Assembly (NCBI RefSeq): GCF_010389155.1
Contig: NC_057766.1
Coordinates: forward strand, 35,473,516 to 35,537,515
Length of the DNA stretch: 64,000 bases
Direction: 5' to 3'
DNA from: Erigeron canadensis
Lineage: Eukaryota; Streptophyta; Magnoliopsida; Asterales; Asteraceae
Part shown: positions 55,240-64,000 of the stretch, piece by piece
How the letters are laid out: the number at the start of each line of letters is the position of its first letter
Position numbering within the stretch: position 1 is the first letter of the stretch
Program-made: the position numbers and the translations under genes
The notes under the pieces: model-generated
Databases searched by the model: none
Told to the model about the DNA's origin: nothing
What the model saw: only the letters and a program-made list of their open reading frames with translations

Positions 55240-58200
55240 GGGAAAATTACCTGAATAAACAAAAATAAGACCCTATTTTATGAATTAGACTCGTTTTTTA
55301 AATCTGACCAATTTAGACATTATACCCGTGACTTTTTTGTATGCATCACACGGAATAATTGACCCAATTAAAACTCACCCGTGTCTTTTCTTCTCTCCAC
55401 ACAAAGACCCAATACTCCCATCTCTTCTCCCCTCTTCAACCGACCTCAAAATCCCTCTTCCTCAAAATCCTAAATTAAATAAATCAAGAGTATAACACCA
55501 TTAATCCAACCATTTTTCCTTCTATCAATTAAACAAGATTTTTGGTTGTGTTTCGCTTTACGGAGGATTGTTCATTTTCACAATGTCAAATTTCTGGTCT
55601 TACACTTTCTGTGTTCCCTTCTTTTGTTTCAGTTATTTTCGAAATTGTTTGGTTATTTTCATCCGATAAAGCCGCCAGTGTATGGTACTATTCGATGGGT
55701 AGCAACTATAAGGGGTTCTTTATATAACTTAGCTACATTTGAATATTAAAGGGTTTGTGAAAGTATTTAGGCTGATAACAGCATTTGTGTTTGTCACACC
55801 TGCCACGTAGAGATGGCAAAAAATGGGTGGATTGGGCTTTGGTCAACAATTAGATGAATGGTAAGATCACGATCAACATTAAGATAAATGGCCAGACCAT
55901 GATCAACAATAAGATGAACGATTAGAGTAATTTATGATTTGTTTTATCGAAATGTATATTCTGATTAGTTTTTGATTCTTTGATTACTTTTGGCTTAATT
56001 TGTTTGTTAAATATTGCCCGTTCTAGTTGAAGTTTATGATGCACACCAACTGTTTGATGTAATGTTTGAATGAAAATAAGTGAGGTTTGGCTGGCTGAAT
56101 TAGTTTACTACTTATGTATTGGTTAAAGTAAAACGTGATGAATTTATATGAGAGTAGCGTTAAGTGATCTCCAATGCCTCTTGCTGTCATGTAAACTTTG
56201 TTAGATGAGCTCAAGAACAATAAAAACAAGTCTTGTAAACTCACTAATGATACTGTTTATGATTTCATTACAAATACTATGATATGTTTTTGGCACTGTA
56301 ACGTTGTATACTAAAGGTTGGATCATTACAATGTCTTAATGCATTGTGTATCGACGCTTTTTAGTTGTTGATTCGTTTGTCCGAGTTGAAAAAAAGAGCT
56401 AAAAAAAGCAGTTGAAGATGCTTCCTAAGTGACAAACATATTTCGACCGACTAATTACGGTATGAAATGGTGGTGGATTGTTTATTTTTTGGGTTTGGTG
56501 ATTGTTTCCTTCTAAAACTAATACTTGAGTTGACTAACTCAGGTATTTGATGGACATGGCGTTGTTGATGCTGCTTCATATACAAAAAGAAACATTCTTG
56601 AGTTTATCGTTGAGGACTCTAATTTCCCGAATGGGGTGAAGAAAGCCGTTAAAAATGCTTTTGTCAACATATGGAGTACTCCGTATTATATATGTTTGCT
56701 GCAAGTGGGATGATTTAGAAATTTTGTGATGATCTAAACTGGCATATGGAGTATTATATTTGTTCATTATATGGCCTTTAAAATGGTTTTTTAGTTTTTA
56801 AACGAGTGGCTTTTAATTTGTGTACATAATGTATTTATTTATTTATTTTTTTTGCAAACTGGGAAGTTATTTTTATATGATATTCTTAATGTTTTATCAT
56901 TTATGTTTCAATTTTTCATTATGCTTGACAATTCTTTGCTGGTCTCTCTTGCAAGCATCCATACAATAGTAAGATAATTAGATTGACAATAGAGATATCT
57001 ATACAATTGACAAAATGAGTCACAGAATAAATTTGACAATAGAGACCAGGCGAAACACTTTTAGAGCAGGCTTTCTGCCGTTCTTCTACCGTTCTTGAAT
57101 CTACAAGTTAATTGCTTGATTCTCACTGTAACGACGATTGGTTCCCCAATTGCAATCTTGATCGTTTGGTTCCAATAAATAACCTTGAGTTCCTCTCTTG
57201 CCATAGATGATAATTAAAAGTCGCTGCCAAGACAAACTTTAGTACTATAAAGACAGAGAGCTTTAATAGGCAATGCAAAGATATCAAGTATTTTGTGTTC
57301 CAGTTTGGATTGAGTGTAACTCTTAGTACGTAATCGTAGAGCTATAATCAAATAAATCTTTCACTGGAGTGGGCATCAGATGATTTGCAGACCATGTGTT
57401 TGCAATAGTACAAAAACATAAGAACAACTACACAAACTGCTAATTTACATCAATTTTAACATAGACATAGGAACAACGAAGGCCCACAATGACATTTGTA
57501 AATCAATGTTGTCTAAAAATGATATTAGAAAACACAAATATAACTTGCATCTCAATGTAGAATGGCATGCAAGTTGCAAAAATTACAACTAGAGTTCTTT
57601 GTTTTGACAAAGAAAAGTCAAAGTCAACATCAACACATTCAAAGAAAGTAATCCTATCAGTTGAAAGTTGAAATAAGCCATTTATGATTTATTTCCTATT
57701 TGTCTATGAATATTGCAATTCAATTCATAATCAGAAGACTATCTTAATCAAATACCAATATATTCAATTCATAATCATCTTTCCAAGACTTCCTAGAGCG
57801 TCCTTAAGAAGGTAAAAAAAAATAATATCTTTTACCAGAATTATGTTGTTGTATACTTGTAGTACCGTTAGCATTAACATTTCAGCAATTTGGTATCCAT
57901 CTTTAGGCATTTGACTAGCAGTCAAAAGAACCAGAGAAAAAAAGCAGAATGAATAATTGATTAACACCTAATTTCGGTGGAAAGCATACTTGGTTAATAG
58001 CAAGAGCGAGATACGAAACACTCAATTCACCAAGAAAGCAATCATCAAAATCGACTGAAGCAACTGATCAATTCTCTTCTCAAGATACGGAATCAATTTT
58101 CATGGAAATGTTGTTCTTGTTTAATTGATTGAAGGTAAAGTGGTTTGATTTATAATTTAATTTAGGGTTTATTAAAGAGAAAGAAAGATGGGGGTTTTGG

Positions 58201-58394
58201 GGGAGAGAGAAGAGATGGGGAGAGCAGATATCGTACTGTAGTAGATAGGCACGTGGTGGAATCTGATTTGTTGCATTGATCCGTGTTATACATACCCAAA
58301 AGACACGGGTATTGTGTCTAAATTTGTAAGTTTTGAAAAGTGTTACTTTTTTTAAAAATATTTTCTCTTTTCTGTTTATTCAAGTAATAATCCC
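55240..58394. mobile_element. Pack-MULE with perfect 9-bp target duplication
   Basis: Terminal inverted repeats of about 110 bp start GGGAAAATTACCTGAATAAAC on the left and GGGATTATTACTTGAATAAAC on the right. They share AATTTAGACAYNATACCCGTG further in. The duplication TATAATGTT lies at 55231-55239 and 58395-58403. The 9-bp duplication and long TIRs identify a Mutator-like element. No transposase is recognisable in the interior. A protein phosphatase 2C exon lies at 56543-56668, so the element has acquired host gene sequence. Other frames of 61-73 codons in it are unassigned. Confidence 0.9.
56543..56668 (+). pseudogene. Captured protein phosphatase 2C exon fragment
   Basis: After an acceptor-like CTAACTCAG, the plus strand reads [17 protein letters not shown], then [17 protein letters not shown] and KNAFV, 42 codons without a stop. 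VFDGHG is the PP2C metal-binding motif; its Asp would coordinate Mn/Mg in a real phosphatase. The usual next Gly is Val here. The following sequence does not continue the family, and no other PP2C exon was found in the MULE. It is a captured fragment. Confidence 0.75.
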
Positions 58395-58403
58395 TATAAT
58401 GTT

Positions 58404-58709
58404 GGGTATGTTTTGTCCATTCATGATTCTAGAAAGATCGAAAGTATATATCAATCAAAAGGTTAAACGTAGACAAAAGTTCAACAAAAATCTAACCACG
58501 AAATTGATTGTAGCGGTGACGTGCACAACACAACAAAACAAGAAGCTAAATTATTATCAAGTCATATATTAATTATTACATTATACTTTTTTTTTTTTGG
58601 ACGGTATTCTCATAAAAGGTTTAAAATTCAAAAAAAGAAGAAAAAATCAAGTTCGAACTTTTTTTTTTCCTGGGTAATCGTTAACACTTAACAGAAATAA
58701 TGTTTGGAA
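58404..58709. other. AT-rich intergenic stretch
   Basis: Nothing recognised beyond the MULE border. Confidence 0.4.
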
Positions 58710-58745
58710 CTAGTAATAAAATACCTCGCTCAGACGGGTATATAT
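58710..58745 (-). mobile_element. Helitron-type 3' terminus (minus)
   Basis: On the minus strand, ATACCCGTCTGAGCGAGGTAT forms a stem and is followed by TTTATTACTAG|T. The 5' end, which should lie to the right, was not found. Confidence 0.45.
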
Positions 58746-59205
58746 TTGAGTAAAATTTTTTTTTTTTTTGCAATTAATAATTTGTTTGTGATTTATTTTT
58801 GAAATATCGTTTGTTTGTGATTTAAAATTAAAATATATATGTTTGTTGGATTTCTTATGGTATGTCAACAATGCATGTTTTAAGTCATTCCGATATTATT
58901 ATTAGTCTTGCAAGCACACAATGTACGTGTGACGTACACATGGTCTTGTTCAAAACCGTACATGACATCTCATGTTACAACAACCATATTAAATGCTATA
59001 TACTCGTATTTTTTTGATATTTTCTGCATGAACTCATTATTGTAGTATCGTTCGAAGCCAATAATTACTAAGAAAAAAAATTGAAAAAAACAACCCCACA
59101 TTCAACACCTGGTTTTTCTCAAAGCCATACATTTTGGTTAATCAAAGATATTTTTTCATGGTTGATAGTTTCCTTGTACCAATGACCAACATCAAAATAT
59201 AATGC

Positions 59206-59214
59206 CTATAAATA
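59206..59214 (+). promoter_or_regulatory. TATA box of the small gene
   Basis: CTATAAATA lies 180 bp upstream of the 53-codon frame. It is a near-ideal plant TATA box and gives a predicted leader of about 145 bp. Confidence 0.55.
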
Positions 59215-59385
59215 CTAAACCTCTTAACTTCATTTCTCCTCAAACCTGCTATCATCGTTTATAATCGACGTCGTAAGTTAGGTTTCGAATTTCTCTCTTT
59301 CTGCTTTAAATATCAGAAAGAGATCGAAAGATCGATTAATTTTGTACATATACACAAAAGAATCAAACAAAGTACACATACCAAA

Positions 59386-59547
59386 ATGATGACATTGGAT
59401 ATGGCAAGATCTATGAGGATGGTGCAAGTGAAGTCTCTAATCGAGACTGCACCGTTGCAAATCATCCCTCCAATAAAACCGTCTTCTGCACCCAGGTTGG
59501 CCACTATTAGGGAAGAACGAGGCGAAGGGTTTGAGGAACGACGATGA
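59386..59547 (+). CDS. Possible small protein, 53 aa, unassigned
   Basis: A short frame starts at ATGATG in a favourable AAA context, and a strong TATA box lies upstream. It encodes MMTLDMARSMRMVQVKSLIE, then a Pro-rich PLQIIPPIKPSSAPRLATI, and a charged end (REERGEGFEERR). Its codon use and composition differ from the AT-rich flanks, which contain no long frames. It has no signal peptide or membrane segment. An opposite-strand frame of 63 codons (59313-59504) overlaps it and looks like its shadow. I do not recognise the family. It could also be the first exon of a longer transcript. Confidence 0.5.
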   Translation: MMTLDMARSMRMVQVKSLIETAPLQIIPPIKPSSAPRLATIREERGEGFEERR

Positions 59548-59559
59548 ATTATTCTATTC

Positions 59560-62500
59560 TATATATACATATTTAAAAAAAAAAAAAAGACATATATGAA
59601 TGTTATTCATATATGTTTTTTATTATTTAGGTTATGAGAAAACACCAGAGATTGATTCAAGTATATATATTGTCTATCCTGGTGTTCATGGTGATGTAAT
59701 TTTCTACGTCTTCATTCTATTCTGATTTTCTATCGTCTTTGGCGTGATCATAATATATATGATGTAAATATTTTTGTGTGTTATGAATCTTTGCTATAAC
59801 AAATATATATAATATACTATATCATAAATTAAAATCCAATAGTGAATTTTCTTGATCAGTTGTATGTTAATTGTATATGTTTTGTTGACGACATATGGTC
59901 CGTAATTTTATTAAAGTACTTATTTTTAGTTATAATCAGAATGGTACATTTGAATTTTTCGTTGGTTACTTAGTTACGTACATTTTAAAATAATCGGACC
60001 TATTTACCATGACACTACTCATCATCATTTTATACTCTTTTTCTATGTATTATACATTCATCAATATTTTGTGACATACATATTCATTATTACATAAACC
60101 TGAACCCGAGGTAACCTGTTAATGGTCTTAGTTCTTGAGAAATTCAGTAGATTCAAGTATTACTTCCTACATTTGTAAAAGTGGATTATTAAGAAAGTTT
60201 TGAAAGTCCTGAGTTTATTCCATTCGAGCTCTGTATACTATTCAACTGAATGTTACTCTGATGTATCAAATTCTAACTACTAACTCGCTGTTAATAAAAA
60301 AAATACCGTTTAATTTGGTCTATGGACTTGAAAATCATTGAAAACCGTGTCACAGGCCTGGCCCGAGCTAACACGTGAAAACCCGAAACTCATAAACCCG
60401 CTATCAATTTTACATCTAGGTTAAGTTGTCAAGCTTTATACCATAAACAAAAGACAATCTTGTTATCCAATTTTTATTATCAAAAAGCTTTGTTACATTT
60501 CACGTTTTTAGATTTTAAATTTGGATTTGTTGTTATATGTATTTGAATTTTTATATTTTGACTAGACTTGAGTAATTACAGGCTTACAAACATTTTACAC
60601 CATGAATTAGATTTTGTTTGTCTTTAGTACAATAGCATATTTCTTGAATGCACTTGCTTAATAATTACAATTTATTCCAAGCTAACACATATAGCTATGT
60701 AAGTAGAATTTTTACTTTTTTTTAATGGTAAGCGGAATTTTGAATCATTTTGTAACATGCATTTGTTTTGAGCATGTCGTCTTTATTTCATAATAACATC
60801 ATATATATATAACATATAATCACTAATATTGCATATTAAGTATACTAAATAATTGTTGATACATTTAATCATTAATAGTTACACTTGTATCTTACATGAC
60901 AAATATTAACTGTTCGGACTTCGGACCAACCCGCAAAAAACCAACCGTAATCTAAATCGGATCGGGACGGACACAGTGAAACTGAAACATGGCCGGCCCT
61001 TAGGTCATTAATCTTGTAAATTGCGGGCTAGTCTGGGCCGTTGAGCCCATGATTATTCATATAAGAATTCAATTTAATTTAATTTAACTTGTTACAATTA
61101 ATAAATGACATGGGGCCATGGGGGTAATAAAATGAGAGAAAGACGTGGTTTAAACTTTAAACTAATACGAGTAGTAGAAATTTGTCGAAGATAAAATCAT
61201 AGTAGCTCATAAACATAACATTAACATCACTATCAAGTGTATACAATGGATATCAATCTTTGATATTCGCATGCTGCAACTTTATGTGTAGCCACATGTA
61301 CGTATCATTGTAGATTTGTAGATATTTGGGATACAGAACTTTGCATATGTGACCACGTACATTTCCTAGCTACTACAATTTAAAATAATATGTAAATAAT
61401 TAAGCTCAATATTTATTTCTCTCTATAGATATTTTGTCCTTATGAACATATGGAGTGGCGGGTGTAGAATTTTCGTATTCAGGGGGCATGATGACAAATG
61501 TGGTAACATGAATGCGATAAGTTATGGGCAGGTTCAGCTATGAGATTTTTGATGCCCATAACGAAATTTTGTTAACGAACAGTACACTTACATTTATAGA
61601 GGTTTATAATCAAGTTAAGCTAGATGAGTCATTCTCACGTTGATTTCCCATTATATAGGTATTATTTTAAATCAACACTACTTGAACTTCCTAATATAAT
61701 CTTACATGAACTCATGAAATGAATACTCATATTATATTTCTGAAATATAGTTTGTAACTAGAATATTTATGTTTATCAAATACAGATATTAGTTCAATTT
61801 TTTTTTTTTAAAGAAAATGATATAAATAGATTGTGTAACTCAGTTTTATTAATTTTTGTTATTCGAAAAGAGGACACAGACTAGTAAATTATAGTTATAT
61901 ATTTACAATTGAATTTAGGGTAGTGAATAAATGTATTAAAAAGTTAAGGGGTTAAACTTATAACTCTAAATAAGTATAAAGGTTTTAATGTAATTATGTA
62001 AAGAATAGTGGTCAAATATTTTTTTCATCATCATCTCCGTTGTTTTCTCAAAAACATAAAAGAGAGCTTCAATCAAGAACTTACATATATCTTTTTTTTG
62101 TTAAACAATAGCTTAGTTAGCAAATGATAATTTATTAACCTACGTATCTTATCGCTTTTGATTAAAGAAACGAGGGCATGTCAACTTTCATGGTGGGGGC
62201 ATTTTGGAAAATTATTGAACTTTCATGGTTATTATTAAGACATTATCTGTATGTATATTACTCGTATTTATTAGCATAGGAGTTATAGGGGGCATTACCC
62301 CCGGTACTAAACACTAGCTTACATCCGCCTACGTATGTATATATACTCATATCATTGCTGGTTATCCAAGTTTTTACGAACAACAACAAAGTTGTAACAT
62401 ATAAGTTTAACGAATTCATAACGTTGACTATCATCTGGATTCACGTTCACCCATTGTATATATACCTATTTTCCATATGTATTCCTTTTAAAATTAACAC

Positions 62501-62940
62501 AAATAATTTTTTTTCTTCTTTAGAATTTGCCTAATAAAATTATTATGGGAAATGATAATCATACAACACAACACAATTTGACAATCTACAATAATATCTG
62601 TTTTATGCAGTTGTACCATGTGCAATAAAGTTTGTATCTTTGTTGTAGATAACAAAATTATGTTGTAAGAATATCACTCCCTATTATTATAGTTACAAAT
62701 GCTTGACGTAGCGCCCACAATAAACAAAACAGTAATGCAATCTTAAAAAAATAAGGAATTCCACAACTTAACATTCTTTTGTAATTAATCACGAAAAATA
62801 AAAATACAAACGTGATATGTAAGCCGCAACACATAAAAATAACTCAACAAAAGATGCATGATAGGTATTGCTTAACACATAATATTCTTTTGTAATTAAT
62901 CACGAAAAATTTCTACACATTTTTATTTATATATATATAT
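59560..62940. other. AT-rich intergenic stretch
   Basis: No gene recognised. A direct repeat of TTCTTTTGTAATTAATCACG lies at about 62773 and 62885. A GC-richer patch at 60350-60420 (AGGCCTGGCCCGAG) and another at 60920-61050 may be worn hAT-like ends. Confidence 0.4.
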
Positions 62941-63830
62941 TTTTTCCTATGAACTATGAATTGTATTACTATAAAAAAAATGTACAAATTTACAAGAATA
63001 AGTACCACATTCAAAAACAAGAAACAATGCTAATCTTCTATTCAAACTCTATCTCTAAATGCAATCTCACTAAAATACCAAAGAAACAAAGAACACATGA
63101 AACATACTCTGCCAACCAGCATACACAACAAATCTAACCAGCAGGCCTGCAGTAAAGGAACTCATGTATGCACCAGTATGGGACCAAGTAGTCCCATCTT
63201 ACATGACTCACTATTCCCATACGCAAATGCACCCACAAATCCCCAAACTGCAACCTTATTTAGCTTTAAGAGAATTTCCAATCCATCTCAATTCCCACTT
63301 ATTCGCAATCCTTTCAACATTCTGAGTTTTCCTGACTTTAATATTCATCAAATTGAATCTAACGCTATCTCTAATTAGCTGACCAATTACCTCCTTATTT
63401 CTTTGCTGAGTATTAAAAATTCTAGCATTTCTCTCTTGCCAAATGTAATAAACTGTAGCAGCCACAAGAAGCTTATTCACAACCATACCAATTTTATTAC
63501 TTTCTTCTCTACCGGCCATGATTCTAATCACATCCTGCAATCTTTCCTTCTCTTGAAAATTATCCATATACTTATTAAGCCCCTTCCAAATTTTTTTGAC
63601 AAATTCACACTTAAAAAATACTCCGTAAATGATCATGGCTGTCAAGTTGAGCATTGCAAAATACACACTTCAACTCTGCATTATGATTCCAAATACTCAT
63701 TTTATCTTGAGTTAATAACTTTTCTTGCACTGCGAGCCATAAAATAAATGCATGTCTGAGATTGATCTGCTTAAACCAAATATATAACCTTTCTCCATTC
63801 TACTTCTGGCCATTCTTTATATATATTTAC
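62941..63830 (-). mobile_element. 5'-truncated LINE, 3' end (minus)
   Basis: The minus strand encodes the zinc-binding (zf-RVT) region typical of plant LINE reverse transcriptases. It begins WFKQINLRHAFILWLAVQEK at about 63775, with CVFCNAQLDSHDH at 63630-63666. After a frame change near 63625 it continues in a 136-codon frame to 63256, with a VYYIWQERNARIF motif. The 3' untranslated part runs to a short T run on the plus strand at 62941-62945. The catalytic reverse transcriptase and endonuclease are absent, as expected from 5' truncation at insertion. Confidence 0.8.
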
Positions 63831-64000
63831 ACACATAAAAGCGTGACGAATTTTTTAATTTGTTCATACTTATTAAAAATATGGATAAATGTAATATTAT
63901 TTGTAGTGTTAATAATATTATTAATGATATCATTTAACATTAAAAAGCGTGTTCAAACATTAATCATTTTATAATTTGTGCCTGTCTCTTTTGGCCGGGT

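Noticed and set aside
59313..59504. 63-codon minus-strand membrane-like frame
   Set aside because: It is the reverse of the likely 53-codon plus-strand gene, which has the TATA box and better composition.

Overview
The window is AT-rich, intron-containing nuclear DNA of a flowering plant. Plant-only families (S40 senescence regulator, Copia, Ty3/Gypsy, Helitrons, MULEs, CACTA elements, tRNA-derived SINEs) and GT-AG introns show this. The repeat types suggest a eudicot, possibly Asteraceae, but that placement is inference. Only three loci look like functional host genes. (1) An intact 14-exon MON1/SAND gene lies on the minus strand (16797-24238); its exons join in phase into 561 codons plus stop. 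(2) A single-exon S40-like (DUF584) gene lies on the minus strand (34126-34608). (3) A small possible gene of 53 codons behind a good TATA box lies on the plus strand (59386-59547). A CT-rich leader at 1-240 suggests a further minus-strand gene starting beyond the left edge.

The rest is mostly layered mobile DNA. 0.7-5.1 kb: small Helitrons, an AACCG-rich hAT-like element with a Helitron inside it, a SINE and a MITE. 7.5-15.1 kb: one complete but disabled Copia retrotransposon on the minus strand, with 5-bp target duplications, near-identical LTRs, and a decayed, partly triplicated interior. 16.8-24.2 kb: MON1, whose 4.3-kb first intron holds a 1.5-kb LTR-bounded element with its own target duplication, a tandem 101-bp duplication and a decayed Gypsy pol fragment. 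24.4-25.3 kb: two small Helitrons tail to tail, one carrying an Au-like SINE. 27.0-29.6 kb: a 2.5-kb Helitron carrying gene fragments, including a ribosomal protein L7-like exon. 37.0-37.6 kb: a small CACTA element. 39.8-40.5 kb: an inverted Helitron pair. 45.5-50.0 kb: a run of Helitrons, two of one family in tandem, one with an open 43-codon exon. 51.7-53.1 kb: a Harbinger-like element with a decayed accessory ORF. 55.2-58.4 kb: a Pack-MULE with a perfect 9-bp target duplication carrying a protein phosphatase 2C exon. 62.9-63.8 kb: the 3' end of a LINE on the minus strand.

The host genes show no shared pathway. MON1 acts in vacuolar trafficking and the S40 protein in senescence. The theme of the window is capture and rearrangement of gene pieces by Helitrons and MULEs around a conserved trafficking gene. 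No database search was possible. Family calls rest on motifs recognised by eye, and boundaries on terminal motifs and target duplications that can be checked directly.
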